This document shows, piece by piece, positions 46,421-53,790 of a DNA stretch of 64,000 nt. Source of the stretch: Aureitalea marina. Lineage in GTDB: Bacteria > Bacteroidota > Bacteroidia > Flavobacteriales > Flavobacteriaceae. The notes beneath the pieces were generated by a model that had not been told where the DNA came from, made no database searches, and saw nothing but the letters and a program-made list of their open reading frames with translations. Within the stretch, counting starts at the first letter, position 1. Each line of letters begins with the position of its first letter. Position numbers and translations under genes: made by a program. Where the stretch lies: positions 1,600,501 through 1,664,500 of the forward strand of contig NZ_MQUB01000001.1 of assembly GCF_002943755.1 (NCBI RefSeq), given 5' to 3'.

Positions 46421-48778
46421 ATGAAACACATTTTAGCTTTCTTAATGTTTAGCTGCTCATTCTTAATGGGTCATGCACAAAACACAACAGTCGAAACGAC
46501 CAAATGGAAATTAGATCGAACAAAGCTACCTATTGTCCCCCCTCCAGCACCGAAGTTCACAGAACTAGATGCCCGGAATACAAAGCAGCCCGAAGCCTTT
46601 GATGTTGCAGCACCAGAAGGTGCGCCAAATGTCTTGATAGTCATGCTTGATGATGTGGGTTATGCCCACTCAAGCACCTTTGGTGGACCAGTAAACATGC
46701 CTACCGCTGAGTTGATAGCACGAAACGGTTTAAAATACACGCACTTTGGAGTAAATCCCATGTGTTCGCCATCAAGGGTGGCATTGATGACCGGAAGAAA
46801 CGCGCATACAGCACATCAAGGGGCTGTCTCTGAAGTAGCTACGTCCTATCCAGGTTATGATGGCAAACGCCCAAAGAGTGTTGCATTAATGGCCGAAATG
46901 CTACAAATGAATGGCTATGCTACGGCATACATAGGAAAAAATCATGAAACTCCTGCTTGGACAGTAAGTGCTGCGGGCCCCTTCGACTATTGGCCTACTC
47001 AAAATGGATTTGACAAGTTTTACGGCTTTATAGGAGATGAGCAAAACCAGTGGTATCCAGCTATTTTTGATGGCACTTCAGCTGTGGATATCGATTATGA
47101 AGATCCTAACTTTCATTTACAAGAAGATTTTGCAAGAGAGGCTACAGAATGGATCCAAAGTCAAAAATCATTGAATCCGTCAAAACCATTTTTCATGTAC
47201 TTTTCAACAGGTACAGCACACGCACCGCATCAGGTACCTCAAGCCTACATCGATAAATACAAAGGTAAGTTTAATGGAGGATGGGATGAATTGAGAAAAA
47301 CCACCTTGATGAATCAAAAGGAATTAGGTGTTGTTGATGAAAATACCGTGCTGGCTGAAAAAGATCCTTACATCGTAGATTGGGAAACCCTAAGTACTCC
47401 GGAAAAAATGGTTCATGAAAAAGAAATGGAAGTAGGTTCAGCCTTTATAGAACACGCAGACGCACAAGTCATGAAGGTTGTGGAAGCCATCGATAAGCTG
47501 GGTGAACTAGATAATACAGTCATCATCTATATCATGGGTGATAATGGCGCAAGTGCTGAAGGAACCATAAGCGGTTTAGTGAATATCAACTACTACTACA
47601 ACAATATACTAGACAATACAGCTTCAAGAGCCGGGCAAATAGAAAGCTTCGGTGGAAAAGATTATAATGGCATTTATTCATCAGGATGGGCAGTAGCTGC
47701 TAACACGCCCTTTAAATGGACAAAACAAGTAGCCTCTGGTGGTGGAACCTTTGTTGGAGCAATTGTTAGCTACCCTGAAAAAATAAGGTCTAAAGGTGAA
47801 GTGCGACACCAATTTCACCATTTAATTGACGTAGCACCCACCATACTCGACTTAGCCGGGCTCCCAGAGCCAACCCATGTAAATGGGGCTAAGCAAATTC
47901 CAATGCAAGGAAAAAGCATGGCTTATTCCTTTGATGATGCCAATGCAACAAGTAACCACCAGACCCAGTATTTTGAAGGTTTTGGCAACAGATCGATCTA
48001 CCATGATGGCTGGTATGCACAAGTGGTTCACAAGGCTGCATGGGAACAAAAACCGAGAAGATCATTTCAAGATGACATATGGGAGCTGTACGACTTTAAA
48101 AATGATTTTTCAATGAGTCGAGACCTGGCGCAAGAGATGCCTGATAAGCTCGAAGAAATGAAGAAGTTATTCGACCAAGAAGCTATTGCTAACAACGTGT
48201 ATCCCTTAGATGACAGGGTTGTGGAACGGATTAACCCAAAAATAGCTGGGCGCCCAGATCTCATGTTTGGCCGAAAAGAACTAACCGTTTATCCGGGTAT
48301 GGATCATTTATTTGAAAATGCCTTCATCAATACCAAGAATACAAGCTTCAAAATCACATCTGAAGTCACTGTAACAGATAAGGCCGAAGGGGTAATTTTA
48401 GCCATGGGTGGACGTTTTGGTGGATACGCTTTGTACGCAAAGGATGGTAAACTATGCTACACGTACAACTATCTAGGTGATGAAAAATATGAAACTTTAG
48501 CGACCTCAAGATTGAAAAAAGGACGACAATTGGTTGAAATGCAATTTGACTATGAAGGCGATGGTGTTGGCAAGGGTGGACAAGTCACTTTAAAAATAAA
48601 TAATGAAGTGGTAGGCCGAGGATCAGTAGGTAAAACCATGCCCTATGTTTATGCCACTTCTGAAGGTGCTTCTGTGGGATGGGATGATTCTAGTCCTGTG
48701 AGTGAAGATTACGTTGTAGGACCAAAGAACAAATTTAATGGTACAATCGATTATGTAAAAATCGCTATAAATGATTAA
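46421..48778 (+). CDS. Secreted type I sulfatase (arylsulfatase, S1_4-like)
   Basis: A 785-residue secreted sulfatase, signal peptide ending MGHAQ (20). The metal-binding DD is in VLIVMLDDVGY (77-78); Cys115 in NPMCSPSRVALMTGR is the residue converted to formylglycine. IGKNHETPAW, GTAHAPHQ and MGDNGASAEG complete the active site. The C-terminal 170 residues form the beta-rich domain seen in the Pseudomonas AtsA-like group (S1_4). Sulfatases of marine Bacteroidota strip sulfate from algal polysaccharides. Individual 60-base rows here have 33-43% G+C against about 50% nearby, pointing to transfer. No maturase gene is adjacent. Confidence 0.9.
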   Translation: MKHILAFLMFSCSFLMGHAQNTTVETTKWKLDRTKLPIVPPPAPKFTELDARNTKQPEAFDVAAPEGAPNVLIVMLDDVGYAHSSTFGGPVNMPTAELIARNGLKYTHFGVNPMCSPSRVALMTGRNAHTAHQGAVSEVATSYPGYDGKRPKSVALMAEMLQMNGYATAYIGKNHETPAWTVSAAGPFDYWPTQNGFDKFYGFIGDEQNQWYPAIFDGTSAVDIDYEDPNFHLQEDFAREATEWIQSQKSLNPSKPFFMYFSTGTAHAPHQVPQAYIDKYKGKFNGGWDELRKTTLMNQKELGVVDENTVLAEKDPYIVDWETLSTPEKMVHEKEMEVGSAFIEHADAQVMKVVEAIDKLGELDNTVIIYIMGDNGASAEGTISGLVNINYYYNNILDNTASRAGQIESFGGKDYNGIYSSGWAVAANTPFKWTKQVASGGGTFVGAIVSYPEKIRSKGEVRHQFHHLIDVAPTILDLAGLPEPTHVNGAKQIPMQGKSMAYSFDDANATSNHQTQYFEGFGNRSIYHDGWYAQVVHKAAWEQKPRRSFQDDIWELYDFKNDFSMSRDLAQEMPDKLEEMKKLFDQEAIANNVYPLDDRVVERINPKIAGRPDLMFGRKELTVYPGMDHLFENAFINTKNTSFKITSEVTVTDKAEGVILAMGGRFGGYALYAKDGKLCYTYNYLGDEKYETLATSRLKKGRQLVEMQFDYEGDGVGKGGQVTLKINNEVVGRGSVGKTMPYVYATSEGASVGWDDSSPVSEDYVVGPKNKFNGTIDYVKIAIND

Positions 48779-48808
48779 GACACTTTTTATAAATCACTAA
48801 AAATATTG

Positions 48809-48839
48809 AAGAGGAGTCCATTAATTTGACTCCTCTTTA
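48809..48839 (+). terminator. Terminator after sulfatase gene
   Basis: Perfect 10-bp stem AAGAGGAGTC / GACTCCTCTT with a nine-base loop followed by TATTTG, 31 bases after the sulfatase stop. Confidence 0.8.
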
Positions 48840-48950
48840 TTTGTACACAAATGTACATCCAAGGACGAACTTATAAAACGACACCATCCTTTGAACACCC
48901 AAGAATACTACATTGATGGTATTCTTCCTAAGGGATTTGGTCCGCATGGA

Positions 48951-49904
48951 TTAATTAAAAAAGGAATCGACGAATTCGTGCTTATTGAAGACCTGCAGAT
49001 CTTCTATACCTTCTCCTACCCCAATATATTTGACCGGTATCTGGAATTGATCCGATATTCCTATAACGACACCACCTTTAGCGGTACCGTCCAGTTTTGT
49101 CACCGCCAGAGCGTTGACCTCGGTAGCCGCTGTGAACTGCTTGGCCTGTTCGAAGGCATTTTGACCCGTCGAGCCATCTAGCACTAGTAGAACTTCCTGA
49201 GGTGCATCCGGAACTACCTTCTGCATGACCCGTTTGATTTTGGTCAGCTCGTTCATCAGGTTGACCTTGTTATGCAACCGCCCTGCGGTGTCGATGATCA
49301 CCACATCGGCCTGCTGGTTAACAGCGCTTTGAAGGGTGTCAAAAGCCACACTGGCCGGATCGCTGCCCATATCCTGTCGGACGATAGGCACATCGGTACG
49401 ATCTGCCCATACCTGCAGTTGGTCGATCGCCGCTGCGCGGAAAGTATCCGCTGCTCCCAGCACTACCTTATATCCTTTAGCCTTGTACTGATTGGCCAGT
49501 TTACCTATGGTGGTAGTTTTCCCAACACCATTCACCCCAACAACCATGATCACATGAGGTCTGCTCCCTTCCGGCAATGCGATCTCACTATCCTCTCCGG
49601 TATTGGATTCACTGAGCAAACCAGCGATCTCTTCTCTAAGGATCTGGTTTAATTCTTCTGTGCCCAGGTATTTGTCTCTGGCAACTCGCTCCTCTATCCG
49701 CTCGATGATCTTTAGCGTGGTATTGACACCTACATCGCTGGTCACCAATACCTCCTCCAGGTTATCCAACACATCGTCATCGACCTTGCTCTTACCGGCT
49801 ACCGCCTTTCCTAGTTTTTCGAAGAATGAAGATTTGGATTTCTCCAAGCCCTTGTCGAGGGTCTGTTTCTTCTCTTTGGAAAATATTCGCTTAAATACGC
49901 TCAT
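48951..49904 (-). CDS. ftsY: Signal recognition particle receptor FtsY
   Basis: A 317-residue SRP GTPase receptor. The short acidic N-terminal part is followed by the N domain (about 20-100) and the G domain with GVNGVGKTTTIGKLA, VLGAADTFRAAA, VIIDTAGRLHNK, TKLDGTAKGG and GVGEGIEDLQ, the last at the normal C-terminus. It receives ribosome-SRP complexes at the membrane. It has its own -7 box 55 bases upstream, beyond the terminator of the rpmB operon. The next gene downstream on the same strand is rimO, but the sulfatase gene is inserted between them. Confidence 0.97.
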   Translation of the reverse strand: MSVFKRIFSKEKKQTLDKGLEKSKSSFFEKLGKAVAGKSKVDDDVLDNLEEVLVTSDVGVNTTLKIIERIEERVARDKYLGTEELNQILREEIAGLLSESNTGEDSEIALPEGSRPHVIMVVGVNGVGKTTTIGKLANQYKAKGYKVVLGAADTFRAAAIDQLQVWADRTDVPIVRQDMGSDPASVAFDTLQSAVNQQADVVIIDTAGRLHNKVNLMNELTKIKRVMQKVVPDAPQEVLLVLDGSTGQNAFEQAKQFTAATEVNALAVTKLDGTAKGGVVIGISDQFQIPVKYIGVGEGIEDLQVFNKHEFVDSFFN

Positions 49905-49959
49905 GTGCTGATTTTAGATAGAAGCTCTTGTGCAATGATCTCATGCTTCCCAAGCTCTG

Positions 49960-49967
49960 CAAAAATA
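49960..49967 (-). promoter_or_regulatory. -7 box TATTTTTG before ftsY
   Basis: Exact TAnnTTTG match on the minus strand, 55 bases before the ftsY ATG and downstream of the rpmB-operon terminator, consistent with independent transcription of ftsY. Confidence 0.5.
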
Positions 49968-50003
49968 AGGCCTCATTAGTTGCTTTGCAAGCCACTGACA
50001 ACC

Positions 50004-50034
50004 ATAAAAAAAGCCACCCTGTACAGGTGGCTTT
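50004..50034 (-). terminator. Terminator of the rpmB-rpmG-DUF4295 operon
   Basis: Perfect 9-bp stem AAAGCCACC / GGTGGCTTT with a 7-base loop that can itself pair (CTGTACA); on the minus strand seven T follow. Twenty bases after the DUF4295 stop. Confidence 0.88.
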
Positions 50035-50053
50035 ATTTCACAAATCTGTGAAA

Positions 50054-50206
50054 TTATTTTTTACTCAACCATTCGTTCACCTTGTCTGGTGCCATAATGG
50101 ATTCTACAAATGTGTAAGCGCCAGTTTTCTCTGATTTTACCATCTTGATGGCCTTGGTCAGACGCTTGGATCCGGTTTGTAACGATGCTACTGATTTCTT
50201 TGCCAT
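50054..50206 (-). CDS. DUF4295 small basic protein
   Basis: A 50-residue protein, MAKKSVASLQTGSKRLTKAI followed by a lysine-rich middle and ending DKVNEWLSKK. It is the DUF4295 family, found almost only in Bacteroidota and almost always next to rpmG. Its place directly after rpmB and rpmG and before the operon terminator suggests a ribosome-associated role; a Bacteroidota-specific large-subunit protein called bL38 was described from Flavobacterium johnsoniae ribosomes, and this family is a candidate for it, though I cannot verify that match here. Nine bases separate it from rpmG. Confidence 0.88.
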   Translation of the reverse strand: MAKKSVASLQTGSKRLTKAIKMVKSEKTGAYTFVESIMAPDKVNEWLSKK

Positions 50207-50215
50207 GACGCTAAA

Positions 50216-50398
50216 TTATTTGATTTCTTTATGAACGGTCATTTTCTTCAGGATCGGGTTGAATTTCTTCAACTCCATACGATCCGGAGTGTTCTTTTTG
50301 TTCTTGGTGGTGATATAACGGGAAGTTCCTGGCATACCAGTCGCTTTGTGCTCTGTACACTCTAGGATCACCTGAACTCTGTTACCTTTCTTTGCCAT
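50216..50398 (-). CDS. rpmG: 50S ribosomal protein L33
   Basis: A 60-residue L33 starting [20 protein letters not shown] and containing [21 protein letters not shown]-type sequence, all usual for the family. There is one Cys (ECTE) rather than the four-Cys zinc form, so this is the zinc-free type. Second gene of the rpmB-rpmG-DUF4295 operon, 27 bases after rpmB and nine before DUF4295. Confidence 0.97.
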   Translation of the reverse strand: MAKKGNRVQVILECTEHKATGMPGTSRYITTKNKKNTPDRMELKKFNPILKKMTVHKEIK

Positions 50399-50425
50399 TG
50401 TAACCGATCTTTTACTTTATAGTGC

Positions 50426-50665
50426 TTACTTGGTTAAGTATCCGTTTTCGCGGGCCTCTTTAATAACCGCAGAAATTCCTTTCTTGTTGATATTCTTCAA
50501 GGCCGATGTCGATACACGTAAAGTGATCCACTTGTCCTCTTCTGGGATGTAGAATCTCTTCTTTACCAGGTTTACGTTGAACTTGCGCTTAGTCTTGTTC
50601 ATCGCGTGGGAAACGTTGTTCCCAACCATGGCTTTCTTTCCGGTAAGTTCGCAAACTCTTGACAT
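50426..50665 (-). CDS. rpmB: 50S ribosomal protein L28
   Basis: A 79-residue L28: MSRVCELTGKKAMVGNNVSHA is the conserved start, NLVKKRFYIPEEDKWITLRVS and ISTSALKNINKKG-like residues the core. First gene of the operon with rpmG and DUF4295. The promoter 38 bases upstream is one of the best in the window: TTG, 20 bases, TAAATTTG. Confidence 0.97.
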   Translation of the reverse strand: MSRVCELTGKKAMVGNNVSHAMNKTKRKFNVNLVKKRFYIPEEDKWITLRVSTSALKNINKKGISAVIKEARENGYLTK

Positions 50666-50702
50666 TTCTGCTAGGTTTTAATAGTAGTTTTTAAACAGGG
50701 TG

Positions 50703-50733
50703 CAAATTTAAACAATAAATTCGGTACCCACAA
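50703..50733 (-). promoter_or_regulatory. Promoter of rpmB operon (TTG-N20-TAAATTTG)
   Basis: On the minus strand a TTG (about -33) is followed after 20 bases by an exact TAAATTTG -7 box at 50703-50710. Both elements and their spacing fit the Bacteroidota primary-sigma consensus. Confidence 0.65.
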
Positions 50734-50743
50734 CAAAACAATT

Positions 50744-51991
50744 TCAGTTTTTTAATATTTCTGCCAGCAGCATTTCAAAGGCCTTGTTCACAGCTTTGCG
50801 AATGATCCGTTCCCTGAGTTGTCCGAATAGGAAACGCTCGGAAATTACGCCCTTGGGCGATGCTATGGCAATGCATACAGTTCCGACCTCGTCTGTGCCA
50901 TCTCCTTTGGAGGGACCGGCAATTCCCGTTGTCGCTAAGGCATAATCAGATTTGAATACCTGCTGGGACTGAACCGCCATAGATCGAGCAACCTCTTCAC
51001 TGACCACGTTGTACTTTTCTATGAGTTGAGCAGGAACGCCAAGTATGCTGGTTTTCAGTTCTGTGGCATAAGGCACCACCGAGCCCCTGTAAAAGGCTGA
51101 GGATCCCGCATGCTGAGTTATTTCTTCTGTAATTGCCCCACCGGTGCAGCTTTCGGCCAGACTGAGTGTTTGACCTCGTTCTTTCAGCAAGGCACCTATC
51201 CTCCTGTCGATGCTGGTCTCTTCTTCATAGCCAACCGCTATATCATCGTTCATCTTCCACAGTTCCTCCATCAATCCATCTACCTCTTCTTGCAGCGCAC
51301 GCTGGTCTGGACCTTTGGCAGAAAGACGTAATCTAACCTTACCCAGGTTTGGTAAATAGGCAAGTTTTACATGAGCAGGAAGGGCTATTTCCCAAGACTC
51401 GATGCGTTCCGCAATACTGCTTTCCCCCATCCCGTAGGTCAGCAAGGTCTTGTGATAAATATGCGGACGGTTAAACCGGGATACGACCCGAGGAATAACC
51501 TCGTTACGCATCAAATGCTTCATTTCGTAAGGGACGCCAGGCATGGATACATAGACGATGTTGTTCTTTTCCATCCACATTCCAGGTGCTGTCCCGTGCA
51601 AATTTTGGAGCACGGTAGAAGAGGATGGTACCATGGCCTGGTGCAAATTGGTCGGTGAAGGTTCCCTCTTGAAATACTTTTGGAACAAGTGATGAATATT
51701 GTCCAGCACATCCTGATTCTCAACCATTTTGTCTCCCAGGTATTCACAGAAGGTCAGCTTGGTAATGTCGTCCTTGGTAGGACCCAATCCTCCTGTAACC
51801 AAAACCAATTGGGCTCGGCCAGCAGCTTCATCCAGGGCCTGGAGGATATGCTCCCTGTCGTCCTGAACCGAGGTGATCTGGAAGACCTGAACACCGATCT
51901 TGTTCAGTTCCTTGCTGATGAAGGCGGAATTGGTATCAATTATCTGGCCGATGAGGATCTCATCGCCAATGGTAATGATCTCAGCGAGCAT
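50744..51991 (-). CDS. cinA: CinA-family nicotinamide-nucleotide amidohydrolase
   Basis: A 415-residue two-domain protein. The N-terminal molybdopterin-binding-like domain (AEIITIGDEILIGQIIDTN, LVTGGLGPTKDDITK) acts on ADP-ribose/NMN compounds in related enzymes; the C-terminal CinA domain (SLAESCTGGAITEEIT, TTGIAGPSKGDGTDEVGTV) is the NMN deamidase (PncC) part. Together they recycle pyridine nucleotides; the 'competence' label is historical. Its ATG directly follows the stop of the Hpt gene, so it is the last gene of exonuclease-FAH-Hpt-cinA. Confidence 0.94.
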   Translation of the reverse strand: MLAEIITIGDEILIGQIIDTNSAFISKELNKIGVQVFQITSVQDDREHILQALDEAAGRAQLVLVTGGLGPTKDDITKLTFCEYLGDKMVENQDVLDNIHHLFQKYFKREPSPTNLHQAMVPSSSTVLQNLHGTAPGMWMEKNNIVYVSMPGVPYEMKHLMRNEVIPRVVSRFNRPHIYHKTLLTYGMGESSIAERIESWEIALPAHVKLAYLPNLGKVRLRLSAKGPDQRALQEEVDGLMEELWKMNDDIAVGYEEETSIDRRIGALLKERGQTLSLAESCTGGAITEEITQHAGSSAFYRGSVVPYATELKTSILGVPAQLIEKYNVVSEEVARSMAVQSQQVFKSDYALATTGIAGPSKGDGTDEVGTVCIAIASPKGVISERFLFGQLRERIIRKAVNKAFEMLLAEILKN

Positions 51992-52332
51992 CTATACTTG
52001 GAAATCGGCCCTGAGCTCTTCGAAGACCTGGTTCACGGTGTTGACCACTTCTGCAACCATACCGCTAACCGCCGATTTATTTTTGGAAGTACGGGTCCAG
52101 GCCTCGATCCCGGTGATCTCTTTCAGCACCGGAACACCAAACATTTCCAAATTCGGCTTCATTTTATGGGCAAACTGGTAGGCCAACTCTTTATTGTCGT
52201 TTTCTACCGCCTCTTCCAGAGCTGCGAGGTCCGGGGGATTTCGTTTAGAAAGGTCTGCGCCAAAATTCCCATGAAATCTTCGTCACCTCCGGCTAGTTCG
52301 TTCAGACTCTCTATTGAATAACTCTTAGACAT
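51992..52332 (-). pseudogene. Stand-alone Hpt (histidine phosphotransfer) protein, frameshifted
   Basis: Starts at ATG 52332 (MSKSYSIESLNELAGGDEDF) and would be 113 residues. The first frame reads to FLNEIP and then stops early; adding one base to the run of five G (plus strand) at 52233-52237 restores PDLAALEEAVENDN, the phosphoryl-accepting His in YQFAHKMKPN and the end at 51992. Hpt domains relay phosphate between a hybrid kinase and a response regulator; none is nearby. It lies six bases after the FAH gene and directly before cinA. Likely a sequencing indel, as in three other genes here. Confidence 0.8.
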
Positions 52333-52338
52333 ATTGAT

Positions 52339-52950
52339 TTACTTCACTTTGATGGAAAACATCTCCCGCTGCCCGATAAAACCCTTTAACTGGTCATTTG
52401 TCGAGACTTTTCCGACGCCTGCGGGGGTGCCGGTAAAGATAATGTCTCCGATCTTCAATGTAAAATATTTGGAAATATATTCGATCAACTCATCGATCTT
52501 CCAAAGCATAAGGGCTGTGTTACCCTCTTGAACAACTTCTCCATTGCTTTCCAAGCGAAAATCAATATCGTTCACATCCTGGAATTCGGACTTATCCACA
52601 AACTCACCAATCACGGCAGCCCCATCAAAACCCTTGGCCTTTTCCCAGGGCAAACCCTTGGCTTTCAATTGAGACTGCAGGTCCCTGGCGGTAAAATCGA
52701 TACCCAGCCCGATCTGGTTATAGTACTTATGAGCAAATTTCTTATCTATATGTTTACCAATACGGTCGATCTTAACCAGTATCTCGACCTCATGATGGAC
52801 ATCCTGGCTGAACTCTGGGATAATAAACGGATTCTTCTTGAGTAAGATGGCCGTATCAGGCTTTAAAAAAATGACTGGGTCCTTAGGCCTTTCATTGGCC
52901 AATTCTTCGATATGGGCAGCATAATTGCGGCCTATACAAATGATCTTCAT
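52339..52950 (-). CDS. Fumarylacetoacetate hydrolase (FAH) family protein
   Basis: A 203-residue single-domain FAH protein. IGRNYAAHIEEL, the metal-site segment HHEVEILVKI, IGLGIDFTARDLQ, KGFDGAAVIGEF and the final GDIIFTGTPAGVGKV are all family hallmarks. Members include oxaloacetate tautomerase/decarboxylase (FAHD1-like) and various hydrolases; the short form and residues fit the FAHD1-like group, but substrate is inferred. It lies four bases after the exonuclease gene and six before the Hpt gene on the same strand. Confidence 0.88.
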   Translation of the reverse strand: MKIICIGRNYAAHIEELANERPKDPVIFLKPDTAILLKKNPFIIPEFSQDVHHEVEILVKIDRIGKHIDKKFAHKYYNQIGLGIDFTARDLQSQLKAKGLPWEKAKGFDGAAVIGEFVDKSEFQDVNDIDFRLESNGEVVQEGNTALMLWKIDELIEYISKYFTLKIGDIIFTGTPAGVGKVSTNDQLKGFIGQREMFSIKVK

Positions 52951-52954
52951 AGCA

Positions 52955-53731
52955 TTAAAGTAGCTTGTTGTTTAGCTTTCGCAGTTTGACGCGGGTCAGG
53001 ACTTTCTTCGTATACAGTGGAAAATCAGCATTCAGCAGCCAACCAAAGTACCCTGGCTCTTTTTCCAGTATCTCGGATACCCGGCTGCCTTTGTGCTTCC
53101 CAAAGGTGAATACCTCTTCCCCTTCTTTATCGAAACCAACAAACCCGGCATAGTCCGCAAACTGCTTATGTGAACTAAATCCAGCCAACCAGCCCATGTC
53201 ATTCTGAAGATCGTCATATCTGTCCAACTGGGACTTAAGGACCTCGTAGGTGGCTATGGTATCCGCCTCAGCACTGTGAGCATTCTCCAGGGTCTTGCCA
53301 CAATAGAACATGTACGCGGCTTCCAGGGTACGCTTTTCTTTCTTGTGAAAAATGGTCTGAACATCGACGGAATTGGCTTTCTTAAGGTCAAGATCAACCC
53401 CTGCCCGTTCAAGTTCTTCCGCTAATATTGGAATATCAAAACGATTGGAATTATAACCTCCCAGGTCACTGTCCTTCATTAAGGCAACAACTTTCGGTGC
53501 CAGTTCGGCAAAGCTGGGCTCATTGGCAACCATGTCATCGGTTATTCCATGAACTGCACTAGCTACCTTGGGAATAGGAATTCCCGGATTGACCCTCCAG
53601 GTATGCCCTTCTTTGTTGCCGTTGGGAAATACTTTCAGAATGGATATTTCAACGATCCGATCGGATGCCAATTGTATTCCGGTAGTTTCGAGATCGAAAA
53701 AACAAATAGGTTTCTTCAGTTGTAATTCCAT
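52955..53731 (-). CDS. DnaQ-like 3'-5' exonuclease
   Basis: A 258-residue DEDDh exonuclease: Exo I is CFFDLETTG (Asp/Glu), Exo II GGYNSNRFDIPI, and Exo III ENAHSAEADTIATYE with the His. Related to the proofreading epsilon subunit of DNA polymerase III but found as a separate protein in Bacteroidota, where its role (proofreading or repair) is not assigned. The C-terminal 90 residues (KQFADYAGFVGFDKEGEEV, GWLLNADFPLYTKKV) form an extra domain. First gene of the exonuclease-FAH-Hpt-cinA operon. Confidence 0.9.
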   Translation of the reverse strand: MELQLKKPICFFDLETTGIQLASDRIVEISILKVFPNGNKEGHTWRVNPGIPIPKVASAVHGITDDMVANEPSFAELAPKVVALMKDSDLGGYNSNRFDIPILAEELERAGVDLDLKKANSVDVQTIFHKKEKRTLEAAYMFYCGKTLENAHSAEADTIATYEVLKSQLDRYDDLQNDMGWLAGFSSHKQFADYAGFVGFDKEGEEVFTFGKHKGSRVSEILEKEPGYFGWLLNADFPLYTKKVLTRVKLRKLNNKLL

Positions 53732-53790
53732 ACTGAGTGCGGATTTATTTTTTTTTCAGTCCCATTCAGGGACTTACAATTGGGTTATCT

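Noticed and set aside
48842-48857. TGTACA-CAAA-TGTACA repeat as an insertion-sequence end
   Set aside because: The unit is very short and self-palindromic, with no matching copy at the other side of the sulfatase gene.
48891-49181. 96-codon plus-strand frame at the end of ftsY
   Set aside because: Most of it is antisense to the conserved FtsY C-terminus. Only its first part lies outside and is reported separately as a possible remnant.
51680-52321. 213-codon plus-strand frame across cinA and the Hpt gene
   Set aside because: It lies antisense to two recognisable genes, has no domain pattern and its length comes from the codon structure of the opposite strand.
53758-53774. AGTCCC/GGGACT hairpin as a terminator between E2 and exonuclease genes
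   Set aside because: On the minus strand it is followed by A, not T, and it lies downstream of E2 but upstream of the exonuclease start, so neither orientation gives a proper terminator.
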